Part shown: positions 6,847-13,769 of the stretch, in pieces
Numbering within the stretch: the first letter of the stretch is position 1
How the letters are laid out: the number at the start of each line of letters is the position of its first letter
Source of the DNA: Chitinophagaceae bacterium
GTDB lineage: Bacteria; Bacteroidota; Bacteroidia; Chitinophagales; Chitinophagaceae
Direction: 5' to 3'
Assembly (NCBI GenBank): GCA_016786525.1
Contig: JAEUVW010000013.1
Location: 1-14,247, forward strand
Length of the DNA: 14,247 nucleotides
The notes under the pieces: model-generated
Told to the model about the DNA's origin: nothing
What the model saw: the letters and a program-made list of their open reading frames with translations, nothing else
Databases searched by the model: none
Made by a program: the position numbers and the translations under genes

Positions 6847-7563
6847 ATGGGCGCAATGAATGGGTCGTTTACGGAATGCTATCGCATGGTCAAAACAGCA
6901 AGACAAAAGAAACGGCTCGTCAAACATGATTTTGACAAACAATTAATCCGGCTCCATAAAGAGCGGGAAAGTTTACAGGAAACAAAACGGAAATTACCGA
7001 TGGTACCTATTGAGCATCCTTATCAAAAAGGATGGAAGCGCACGTTTGAATTGAGAACCGATATCGCTGAAAGCAAACATGCTGATTTCTATTTGTCCCT
7101 TTTGAAGAAGATCAATACTGTTCAATACTCAGGCGTAAAACACTTCCGGATGAAGCGCAGGAAACATCGGAAAAAAGTATGGATTGAAACCCCGCAAATA
7201 CTGCAGGAGTTTGATCTGTGGCAATGGGAACGCAATACTGCTGGTTTTTCTGAACAGGAAAGAGTGCTTTTTTATCCGAAAGAATACTGGTGCACTGCAA
7301 TAAAGCAAACCGTTATTAAGTATGTCTTTGCTGAACCCTGGCGGTTCACCCTGAAAGTAAAGCCGAACATGATTACACACCGGAAGATGGTTGATGAAGT
7401 ATTGGACAGGGAGATAGCCTTCCTTGACCATTATATAGCCAATCATTTTTTGCAGCACAAAATAAACAAGCTGGTGAACGGCTATAGTTATAAATGGCAT
7501 AAGAAGCCGGATAGGAATCCGAAACACAAAATAAATTACCTAAACGAACTGCTACACGATTAG
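6847..7563 (+). CDS. Unrecognised basic protein, first gene of the rtcB-prfH operon
   Basis: This is a 238-residue soluble protein that I do not recognise. It is strongly basic, with many Lys, Arg and His. Notable features are a charged helical N-terminal part (about 17-50), a dense basic patch around residues 97-112 containing F-R-M-K-R-R-K-H-R-K-K, and aromatic clusters around F-D-L-W-Q-W-E and Y-P-K-E-Y-W. The C-terminal part is Lys-, His- and Asn-rich, with Y-S-Y-K-W-H-K-K-P-D-R-N. There is no signal peptide, membrane segment or nucleotide-binding motif. The charge suggests nucleic-acid or ribosome binding, which is inference only. The rtcB gene follows after 23 bases and prfH after that, so all three are probably one transcript and this protein may work with them. 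Base composition is low (22 of 60 G+C at 6901-6960), consistent with transfer. ATG at 6847 is used; ATG at 6856 is the alternative. Confidence 0.65.
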   Translation: MGAMNGSFTECYRMVKTARQKKRLVKHDFDKQLIRLHKERESLQETKRKLPMVPIEHPYQKGWKRTFELRTDIAESKHADFYLSLLKKINTVQYSGVKHFRMKRRKHRKKVWIETPQILQEFDLWQWERNTAGFSEQERVLFYPKEYWCTAIKQTVIKYVFAEPWRFTLKVKPNMITHRKMVDEVLDREIAFLDHYIANHFLQHKINKLVNGYSYKWHKKPDRNPKHKINYLNELLHD

Positions 7564-7586
7564 CAGTATAAAGAAATATAAACCCA

Positions 7587-8987
7587 ATGGGAAATTTAAG
7601 TTTAAAAGAGCTGGACAAACTTGGATACGGCAAAAGTAAAGTAAGAAGCCTGGCCGTTACAATTGTCTCAAAACATTACAAACATAGTAGTAAGCAGCTT
7701 ATTGCCTCGATGCTGCAGGATGTACGGCATAATCCTGAACAGTTTGAAAAGCACGAGCTCCTGGGTAAAATTGCAGCGTGCTTCCTGGATCAAAAGGAAA
7801 CACGGGCGTTCAGCACTTTTGAGTTGCAGGAGACCCCTGCACCTTTAAAAGTATACGGAGCAAAGCATATTGAAGGGTCTGCAATCAGGCAAATGGAAAA
7901 TGCGATGCGCCTGCCGGTGGCGGTACAGGGCGCTTTGATGCCGGATGCACATACCGGTTTTGGCTTGCCTATCGGGGGAGTGCTGGCTACAAAAAACGCT
8001 GTTATTCCCTATGCCATAGGGGTAGACATTGGTTGCCGCATGTCGCTCTCTATTTTAGATGAAGGCGATCACTTTTTAAAAAGCCACGCCTTTCAAATGA
8101 AAACAGCATTGCGGGAATTTACGCATTTTGGTATGGAAGGGCATCTTGGCTTTGTACAGGAACATCCGGTACTGGACAGCCCTGATTTTCAGGCAACCGA
8201 GTTTTTAAAGAGGTTACAACACAAAGCTGCGCGCCAAATAGGGAGTTCTGGCGGAGGTAACCATTTTGTAGAATTCGGCATTATAGAATTGAATGAAGAC
8301 AATGCGTTGAAGCTGCCGGCAAAGCGGTATATGGCCCTGTTGTCACATTCGGGGAGCAGAGGCCTGGGAGCCAGCATCGCGCAACATTATACCCGTATAG
8401 CAATGAATACCTGCAAACTGCCTAAAGAAGCGCAACAGCTGGCGTGGCTGGACATGAAGAGTGAAGCCGGGCAGGAATATTGGTTGAGTATGAGCCTTGC
8501 CGGAGCCTATGCAAAAGCTTGTCATGAAAGGATACACACCAATGTCCTGAATGCTGTGGGCCTGAAGACTATCGCCAGGGTTGAAAACCATCACAACTTT
8601 GCATGGAAAGATACCCTGGAAGATGGCAGTGAGGCGATCATCCATCGCAAAGGTGCTACCCCGGCACATTGTGGAGAGTTGGGTATTATTCCCGGAAGTA
8701 TGACAAGCCCCGCGTACCTGGTATCGGGTAATGGTGTTGCGGACGCACTCTTTTCCACTTCACACGGGGCGGGCCGTGCTATGAGCCGGCAAAGAGCTAA
8801 AGAGAATACTACATCTTCCGCATTAAAAAAGATACTCTCAGCAGCCCAGGTCACACTTATCGGAGGTAGCGTGGAGGAAAATCCGCTGGCCTATAAAAAC
8901 ATCGATGAAGTGATTGCGAGCCAGAAAGAATTGATAAGGGTACAAGGTCGTTTTTCACCAAAAATTGTACGCATGAATAAAGACTAA
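7587..8987 (+). CDS. rtcB: RtcB-family RNA-splicing/repair ligase with N-terminal extension
   Basis: This is a 466-residue 3'-phosphate RNA ligase. RtcB joins RNA ends bearing 3'-phosphate (or 2',3'-cyclic phosphate) to 5'-OH ends using GTP and Mn2+, through a guanylated histidine. Visible motifs are P-D-A-H (119-122), V-D-I-G-C with metal ligands D147 and C150, G-G-G-N-H-F (222-227), H254-S-G-S-R-G, N-H-H-N-F (334-338), H-R-K-G-A-T-P-A (353-360), P-G-S-M (369-372) and H393-G-A-G-R. H393 is the expected guanylation site (H337 in E. coli RtcB). All catalytic positions I can place are present. Compared with E. coli RtcB, the metal-site Asp lies about 72 residues further in, because of an extra N-terminal helical domain (about residues 1-80). 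The downstream neighbour prfH, 13 bases away, marks it as the rRNA-repair type of RtcB rather than a stand-alone tRNA ligase. Confidence 0.95.
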   Translation: MGNLSLKELDKLGYGKSKVRSLAVTIVSKHYKHSSKQLIASMLQDVRHNPEQFEKHELLGKIAACFLDQKETRAFSTFELQETPAPLKVYGAKHIEGSAIRQMENAMRLPVAVQGALMPDAHTGFGLPIGGVLATKNAVIPYAIGVDIGCRMSLSILDEGDHFLKSHAFQMKTALREFTHFGMEGHLGFVQEHPVLDSPDFQATEFLKRLQHKAARQIGSSGGGNHFVEFGIIELNEDNALKLPAKRYMALLSHSGSRGLGASIAQHYTRIAMNTCKLPKEAQQLAWLDMKSEAGQEYWLSMSLAGAYAKACHERIHTNVLNAVGLKTIARVENHHNFAWKDTLEDGSEAIIHRKGATPAHCGELGIIPGSMTSPAYLVSGNGVADALFSTSHGAGRAMSRQRAKENTTSSALKKILSAAQVTLIGGSVEENPLAYKNIDEVIASQKELIRVQGRFSPKIVRMNKD

Positions 8988-9000
8988 ATGATTTGAAAAA

Positions 9001-9615
9001 ATGGAAAAGATAATGGTACAGATCAGCGCAGGTCAGGGACCTGCAGAATGTTGCCTGGTGGTGAGCAAAGTGCTTGCCTTATTGCAGGAGGACATCATAA
9101 GCAAAGGATTCGGGTCAGAGATGATTGACTGTGTCCACGGAGTGGAAAGAGGGACCTTTCGCTCCGTAATCCTAATGGTCCGGGGCCCCGGATGTTCAGC
9201 CATTACTGCACAATGGAGGGGCTGTATTCAATGGATAGCACAAAGCCCCTACCGACCCTCACACAAACGCAAAAACTGGTTTGTGAACATCAGCACTGCA
9301 GATGCCCAGGTGCAAAGTGATTGGAGTGAAAAGGATATCCGGTTTGAAACTTGCCGGTCTTCTGGTCCGGGCGGGCAAAATGTCAATAAGGTGGAAACGG
9401 CAGTACGGGGAACCCATATTCCCAGCGGAATCCAGGTGCTGGCAATGGATAGCCGCTCTCAGCTGCAAAATAAAAAGCACTGTATCGAACGATTGCAGGC
9501 AAAAGTGTTGCTGGCCTGGTCAGGCAAAGAACAAGAGCAACAACAACGGCTTTGGCAGGAGCATGCAAAAGTGCAAAGAGGAAATGCCGTTAAAGTTTAT
9601 AGGCAGCAGCTGTAA
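9001..9615 (+). CDS. prfH: Peptide chain release factor H (rescues damaged ribosomes)
   Basis: This is a 204-residue release-factor-like protein. PrfH releases peptides from ribosomes whose 16S decoding region has been cut, allowing the partner RtcB to reseal the rRNA. The catalytic loop S-G-P-G-G-Q-N-V-N-K-V-E-T (GGQ at 124-126) is intact. The N-terminal motif S-A-G-Q-G-P-A-E-C-C and the linker S-P-Y-R-P-x-H-K-R-K-N-W-F are characteristic of the RF-H family rather than of RF1, RF2 or ArfB. There is no PxT- or SPF-type codon-recognition domain, as expected. Length is normal. The start at 9001 lies 13 bases after rtcB, so the genes are co-transcribed. ATG at 9013 (residue 5) would give the more typical family N-terminus M-V-Q-I-S-A-G and is a real alternative. 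The gene is followed after about 20 bases by the convergent hairpin. Confidence 0.93.
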   Translation: MEKIMVQISAGQGPAECCLVVSKVLALLQEDIISKGFGSEMIDCVHGVERGTFRSVILMVRGPGCSAITAQWRGCIQWIAQSPYRPSHKRKNWFVNISTADAQVQSDWSEKDIRFETCRSSGPGGQNVNKVETAVRGTHIPSGIQVLAMDSRSQLQNKKHCIERLQAKVLLAWSGKEQEQQQRLWQEHAKVQRGNAVKVYRQQL

Positions 9616-9637
9616 AAACAGAAATGGCCCAATTTAA

Positions 9638-9675
9638 AGTGCCCCCAATAAGTTGTCTGACTTTTTGGGGGCACT
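9638..9675. terminator. Hairpin between convergent genes, probable bidirectional terminator
   Basis: AGTGCCCCCAA at 9638-9648 pairs with its complement at 9665-9675, an 11-bp stem. The loop can extend pairing with AAGT/ACTT (9650-9653, 9660-9663) after one T-T mismatch. Flanking T-tracts are weak on both strands. It sits between prfH and the - strand gene at 9711, where a shared terminator is expected. Confidence 0.65.
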
Positions 9676-9710
9676 CTATTTTCGTTGCGGTTTTTTTTGG
9701 TATGTAAAAA

Positions 9711-10595
9711 TTAATCCTCGTCCCAGTCCCAGGAAAAGTCGCCGATGCAGAGTGAGAACATTACACCCGGCCTGGATTTTACACTCATGTTGGTTTCTTC
9801 CTGCGCGTCATATCCGCTGCCTATCGATACCCCGCCGCGTTCCAGCGTGGTATTGCTCAGGTAAGCGGTAGCCCTTATTTTCCAGCAGAGGCCGGCGAAG
9901 AAGGCCAGCTCGCCCATACAATAAGGGCGATAACCGAAGGCGGGGAAAAAATTATCGAAATTATTATACGCCATGGTCATGTTGCCCGACACGCCGCCAC
10001 CAAAAGAGAAGCCGCTTTTGACACTCTTGCGGAACACGACATCCGTACCCGATTTATAGACGATGCCAATCGGCAGGTTACTTTGCATGTACTGCAATTC
10101 GGGTGTAAAGGTATGACCGCCATTCAGACGGATCTCATTTGCTTTTAAGGACATCAGCATCAAGTCAGCACCAATTGTTAGGGCCATTACCGAGTTGTCG
10201 CTGGTCTTACCCAGAGGAAAATAATGCTCGCCACCGGCGCCATAGGCCATCCCGCTGACTTTGGATTCCGTTTCGCCGCTGAAGTAGGTAGTGCCGGTAC
10301 CGGTAGAATTGGTACCCTGGTAGGTGTACTCCAGCCTGTAGATCGCCGTCACCGGTGCAAACTGGACGCTGCCCTGGCTTCGGTAAAAACCATCCACATT
10401 ATCACCGTTCTCTTTTTTACGTCTATAGCTTTCGATCAATCTCCAGCGGTCATTCATACTGTTCATGCTGCCGTAACGGGAAGAACCGAAGCCCGAATAC
10501 TGCGCAAAAGAAGGTAATGCAATTAAAAGTGCTACAATGCAGGAGCAGGCTTTTTTAAGGGTAAAAAAAGGCATAGGATTGCTTTTAGGCCGCAA
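9711..10595 (-). CDS. Secreted protein, probably outer-membrane beta-barrel, unknown function
   Basis: The protein has 294 residues from the first ATG. The second ATG (residue 8, base 10574) gives a cleaner signal peptide of L-K-K followed by a hydrophobic stretch and a likely cleavage near S-F-A-Q, so it may be the true start. The mature part is rich in Gly, Ser, Tyr and Asn, with alternating hydrophobic residues and repeated G-x-G patterns, as in small outer-membrane barrels. It ends in an acidic tail, W-D-W-D-E-D, and not in the usual terminal aromatic strand. No enzyme motif is visible. A box-like TATATTTTG lies on the - strand at 10623-10615, close upstream. It is followed by the convergent hairpin at 9638-9675. 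Family not recognised. Confidence 0.65.
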   Translation of the reverse strand: MRPKSNPMPFFTLKKACSCIVALLIALPSFAQYSGFGSSRYGSMNSMNDRWRLIESYRRKKENGDNVDGFYRSQGSVQFAPVTAIYRLEYTYQGTNSTGTGTTYFSGETESKVSGMAYGAGGEHYFPLGKTSDNSVMALTIGADLMLMSLKANEIRLNGGHTFTPELQYMQSNLPIGIVYKSGTDVVFRKSVKSGFSFGGGVSGNMTMAYNNFDNFFPAFGYRPYCMGELAFFAGLCWKIRATAYLSNTTLERGGVSIGSGYDAQEETNMSVKSRPGVMFSLCIGDFSWDWDED

Positions 10596-10660
10596 TGATA
10601 CAATAAGCCAGCGACAAAATATAGCGTTTTTAACTTTTTATTTATGCGGTACTCATAACT

Positions 10661-10678
10661 TAATACACACGTGTATTA
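10661..10678. repeat. Near-palindrome upstream of the secreted-protein gene
   Basis: TAATACAC at 10661-10668 and GTGTATTA at 10671-10678 form an 8-bp perfect dyad around AC, 66-83 bases upstream of the - strand gene starting at 10595 and 46 bases after the end of the methyltransferase gene. No T-tract follows on either strand, so an operator is more likely than a terminator. Confidence 0.4.
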
Positions 10679-10723
10679 TATGCCACAACTAGAAGAATAG
10701 GCGTTGAGACACGCTGCCAAACA

Positions 10724-11908
10724 TTACTCTGATTCCTTATGATCTGTCCGGCGGCTACCGCTGTACAGCTCATATTCAAACAGGCGGCAATCGATGGTGC
10801 TGGTAAAGAATTCGATGCGGCGCTTCGGTTTCAGGCCGATTTTCTTAGCCAGGTCCAGGTTGCCGGTAAAGACGTAGCCGAAATAACCGCCGCATTTTTG
10901 CTTCATATAGGTACCGATGCGGCCATAGGTAATCTCCAGTTCGGCTACATCACCGAGCCGCTCGCCGTATTCGGGATTGATAAAAAACACACCCGGTTTG
11001 CCTTCGGGAACCGGGGTCAGTGCAAAATCACATTCTTTGAATTCGATCAGGTAACCCACCCCGGCAGCTTTTGCATTTTGCTGCGCATTGGCAATGGCCT
11101 GGTTGCTGTAGTCGCTGGCAATGATCTTGGCTTCGTGCGGCAATTGTTTGATCTGTTTGCGCAGGCGGTCCATTTCCTTTTGGTATACACGTGCGTCATA
11201 GCCGTTCAGGTGCATAAAGGCATAGTTGCTGCGGAAGATACCCGGGCGGGTATTTGTGGCATAGAGTGCGGCTTCGATGGCCAGGGTGCCCGAACCGCAC
11301 ATCGGGTTGATGAACGGAGAGGAGCCATCCCAGCGTGACGCCATGATGGTTGCGGCAGCCAGTGCTTCCAGCATCGGTGCACGACCGGGAATTTTCCGGT
11401 ATCCGTGCCTTGCCAGCGATTCTCCGGAGCTGTCGATAAAGACCTCGGCCTCGTCGTTTTTCCAGAACAGGTGGATCACCGCACCATTCAGGTCCGCCCC
11501 GGTTTCAGGACGCTTGCCGGTACACTCCCGCATACGGTCTACAATCGCGTCTTTGACCCGCAGGTTGGCAAACATGCTGTTGTTGATGCTGTCGTTCTGC
11601 ACATTGCTGGTGATGGAAAAATAACCGTCTTCGGGTATGATGTCTTCCCAGGGACAATCCTGCAGCTCCCGGTACACATCGTCTGCATGATGCGCTTCAA
11701 AGCTGAGCAGGCTATACAGCACCTGGCTGGCGCAACGCAGGTTCAGGTTCAGGCGGATGCAGTCGTTCAGGGTGCCTTCCAGTTTGACGCCGGTAACAAA
11801 GGTTTCTTTGAGTTCAAAGCCCAGGGCTTTTATTTCCTGTTCCAGGTAAGGGGCCAGCCTGTTGTGACAGGTAATGGTAATCGGGGCAATGGTTGTGAAT
11901 AGCGACAT
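10724..11908 (-). CDS. THUMP-domain class I SAM-dependent RNA methyltransferase
   Basis: This is a 394-residue protein of the RlmL N-terminal / YpsC type, whose characterised members make N2-methylguanosine in 23S rRNA. Residues about 50-160 form the RNA-binding THUMP region. The methyltransferase domain follows, with the SAM-binding P-M-C-G-S-G-T (202-208), the acidic A-S-D-Y-S-N (264-269), and the catalytic segment N-P-E-Y-G-E-R-L (311-318). The family usually has N-P-P-Y at the last site; here the second Pro is Glu. The C-terminal T-G-N-L-D-L-A-K-K-I-G-L and K-R-R segments fit the family. Length matches the stand-alone forms, unlike the fused E. coli RlmL. Specific substrate unknown. A TACCTTTG box lies only four bases before the ATG, so the mRNA may be leaderless. 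Confidence 0.87.
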   Translation of the reverse strand: MSLFTTIAPITITCHNRLAPYLEQEIKALGFELKETFVTGVKLEGTLNDCIRLNLNLRCASQVLYSLLSFEAHHADDVYRELQDCPWEDIIPEDGYFSITSNVQNDSINNSMFANLRVKDAIVDRMRECTGKRPETGADLNGAVIHLFWKNDEAEVFIDSSGESLARHGYRKIPGRAPMLEALAAATIMASRWDGSSPFINPMCGSGTLAIEAALYATNTRPGIFRSNYAFMHLNGYDARVYQKEMDRLRKQIKQLPHEAKIIASDYSNQAIANAQQNAKAAGVGYLIEFKECDFALTPVPEGKPGVFFINPEYGERLGDVAELEITYGRIGTYMKQKCGGYFGYVFTGNLDLAKKIGLKPKRRIEFFTSTIDCRLFEYELYSGSRRTDHKESE

Positions 11909-11912
11909 CCGG

Positions 11913-11920
11913 CAAAGGTA
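11913..11920 (-). promoter_or_regulatory. -7 promoter box directly before the methyltransferase start
   Basis: On the - strand TACCTTTG matches TAnnTTTG perfectly and is followed by C. Only four bases (CCGG) separate it from the ATG at 11908, so transcription would begin at or next to the start codon. I see no clear TTTG about 19 bases further upstream. Confidence 0.45.
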
Positions 11921-11981
11921 GAACGGAATTGCAATTTCAGATTTATGATTTTGCGGTCTTTTGTTTTGTATGAATAGTAAG

Positions 11982-12332
11982 CTACGTGACTATTTCTTCA
12001 AAGGAGCTGTTTCCAGATGCTATATTGATGACAAAAGTATACTTCTCCTGCTGCGTGGTAAAAATATCCAGATCATTTTTCAACAAATACAACCTTAAAA
12101 GAACATAACCTGTTCTTTTATTCCCGTCAATAAAAGGATGATTGATCAGGATGCTTTCAATAAGGGATGCAGCTTTTTCAAGAGTTGTTGCATAAAGATC
12201 ATTGCTCCCGAAAGTATGGAACGGCCTTGCCAGTGCAGAGGCCAATGCGGCTTTATCTCTGGTACCATGCGAACCCCCGAAAGATTCAATGCGCGTATGA
12301 TGAATTTGCTCTGCCTGCCTAATAGAGATCAT
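11982..12332 (-). CDS. doc: Doc/Fic-family toxin of a type II toxin-antitoxin pair
   Basis: This is a 116-residue death-on-curing protein. Doc toxins of this family phosphorylate elongation factor Tu and stop translation; related Fic proteins transfer AMP. The signature H65-P-F-I-D-G-N-K-R-T-G fits H-x-F-x-D-x-N-K-R. The preceding G-G-S-H-G-T-R-D segment, then A-L-A-S-A-L-A-R-P and L-Y-A-T-T-L-E-K-A-A, follow the usual Doc layout. K72 in N-K-R (where AMPylating Fic proteins have G-N-G-R) favours kinase activity. Length is normal and no disabling change is seen. The start overlaps the stop of the antitoxin gene by four bases (ATGA at 12332-12329), so the two are translationally coupled. Confidence 0.9.
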   Translation of the reverse strand: MISIRQAEQIHHTRIESFGGSHGTRDKAALASALARPFHTFGSNDLYATTLEKAASLIESILINHPFIDGNKRTGYVLLRLYLLKNDLDIFTTQQEKYTFVINIASGNSSFEEIVT

Positions 12333-12517
12333 TGCGCTAATTTTTGCAACAGATCATGATCTTCAGAAAGGATTTTTTGAAAATCATGATTTTCAAATGA
12401 TAAGGAATGCTTGCTATGCTCCAGTCCTTTTAAAAAACCCAACAACTCATTTAACGCATGATCCGAAAAACGGTCCAGGACTTTGCTGATTTCTTCTTTG
12501 ATTTCTTCCTTTGACAT
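12329..12517 (-). CDS. Antitoxin partner of the Doc toxin
   Basis: This is a 62-residue, mostly helical and charged protein directly upstream of, and overlapping, the toxin gene. It starts M-S-K-E-E-I-K and contains A-L-N-E-L-L-G-F-L-K, then a C-terminal segment I-L-S-E-D-H-D-L-L-Q-K-L-A-Q of the kind found at the toxin-binding end of small antitoxins. The open frame continues upstream to 12697, but that part overlaps the next gene's 3' end in another frame and is implausible. The ATG at 12517 is therefore chosen. It lacks an obvious ribbon-helix-helix or AbrB domain. An inverted repeat lies just before the start and may serve autoregulation. Confidence 0.75.
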   Translation of the reverse strand: MSKEEIKEEISKVLDRFSDHALNELLGFLKGLEHSKHSLSFENHDFQKILSEDHDLLQKLAQ

Positions 12518-12524
12518 AAGGGTT

Positions 12525-12545
12525 AGTTTAATACTAAAATAAACT
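12525..12545. promoter_or_regulatory. Inverted repeat before the toxin-antitoxin genes (operator candidate)
   Basis: AGTTTA at 12525-12530 and TAAACT at 12540-12545 form a 6-bp dyad with nine bases between, 8-28 bases upstream of the antitoxin start. The - strand here also reads TATTTTAG, a poor -7 box. Placement fits an autoregulatory operator, but the arms are short and AT-rich. Confidence 0.3.
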
Positions 12546-12575
12546 TTTTCATTCGGTTTGCGAGGAACTTCTTTG

Positions 12576-13769
12576 TTAAAACGCCCCTCCTGCACCACCA
12601 CCACCCGATGCACCACCGCCAAATTCCGGTCCGCTGTTTTTTTCTGCTGCTGTACCGGGATGAGCAAAAGTCTGCGCCAGCACCACTGCTTCGGCATTGG
12701 TTTTCAGGAAGTGCTCTTCATCTGTTGCTTCATCAAACGTAATACCATGTTTGGGTGTCTTCAGGTAACGAATGGCAGCATACGCTACCAGTATCATTAT
12801 GCCGCCTGCAGCGGTCAACGTAAGCTCTGTATGCCCCAGGCTGAAATAATATTTGAAGGTAAGTACCGCTATACTGACCAGTGCCAGGCCCACCCAAAGC
12901 AGCAGTTTGTCTTTTCGTTTCAGACCAAAGAAAACATACAACAAAGGGACAAGTGCGGTAAATACATAAAAGAAAAAGGCCAGGGGGATGTCCTGCCCCG
13001 GCTTTAAGACCATACCGAAAAAACCGGCACCCGATTCCCGGATGACATAATAATTTCCTGCGGCATAGAATACGAGCAATGCCACCGCTTCAAAAACCAT
13101 GATGCATTCTTTCCAGAAGAAAAGACCGTCTTTGTCTTTCAGCTTGCGGGCGTACAGGTAAACAGGAAGGGACAGGGCCATCAGTGCAAAGGGCATGATC
13201 AGTTTGGCGACCGGGCCTGTTTTCATGACGAGCAGGAAAAAGATAGCATAGCAAAAAAGAGAGAGTGCCAGGGCCACCAGCCTGTCTGCGTAACGGGTCA
13301 CAGCGGCCAGGAGTACGGGGCTCATCAATACGCAAAAAAGCAGGGTGCTATCCTGATTGCTGAAATGGAAGTCCAACAGGCCGGCGATACCGGTCGCGGT
13401 GGCAGAGAGTGCGATATAGAGCAGCGCTTCGTCGTTTCCCGAATGGTGGGTGCGGGTATGCCTGATCAGAAATTCCAGTATGCCGAAAGTGGCACATGCA
13501 AAAAAGAATGCTGTAAAAGTCACAAAGCCCTCACCGCCGAAAGCGTCCATGAACAGTAGCGCATAAAAGCCGAGTGCAGCACTGACCGCAAGGCAGGTAA
13601 ACAGGAAAAGACCGATCTTGACAAACAGGTTCGGACTGTAAAAATTGTGGGGATATTTAGTTACAGCTGCGGCATATTGCTGATCACTCAGCAAATGCAC
13701 CGCATGCCATTGTTTTGCTTTTTTCAGCAGGCCGGCATGACGCAGCCAGGTCTTGTTGTATGCGATCAT
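12576..13769 (-). CDS. Multi-pass membrane protein with Gly-rich C-terminal tail (DUF2157-like)
   Basis: This is a 397-residue protein with a soluble helical N-terminus (about 1-48, including L-S-D-Q-Q-Y) and then about nine to ten hydrophobic segments from residue 49 to about 335. A soluble C-terminus ends in F-G-G-G-A-S-G-G-G-G-A-G-G-A-F. The N-terminal helix followed by many membrane spans recalls DUF2157-type proteins, from memory. Gly/Ser-rich tails of this kind are typical of TPM-domain and DUF2207 membrane proteins. Function unknown. It overlaps the upstream membrane-protein gene by four bases (13766-13769), so the two are translated together and may form a complex. The stop lies 58 bases before the antitoxin start. 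Confidence 0.7.
   Translation of the reverse strand: MIAYNKTWLRHAGLLKKAKQWHAVHLLSDQQYAAAVTKYPHNFYSPNLFVKIGLFLFTCLAVSAALGFYALLFMDAFGGEGFVTFTAFFFACATFGILEFLIRHTRTHHSGNDEALLYIALSATATGIAGLLDFHFSNQDSTLLFCVLMSPVLLAAVTRYADRLVALALSLFCYAIFFLLVMKTGPVAKLIMPFALMALSLPVYLYARKLKDKDGLFFWKECIMVFEAVALLVFYAAGNYYVIRESGAGFFGMVLKPGQDIPLAFFFYVFTALVPLLYVFFGLKRKDKLLLWVGLALVSIAVLTFKYYFSLGHTELTLTAAGGIMILVAYAAIRYLKTPKHGITFDEATDEEHFLKTNAEAVVLAQTFAHPGTAAEKNSGPEFGGGASGGGGAGGAF

Noticed and set aside
11277..11902. Long + strand open frames opposite the RNA methyltransferase
   Set aside because: They are antisense shadows of a gene with complete family motifs on the other strand.
12518..12697. Upstream extension of the antitoxin frame to 122 residues
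   Set aside because: The extra part overlaps the 3' end of the membrane-protein gene in another frame, and the 62-residue version starts with a typical antitoxin N-terminus right after the inverted repeat.
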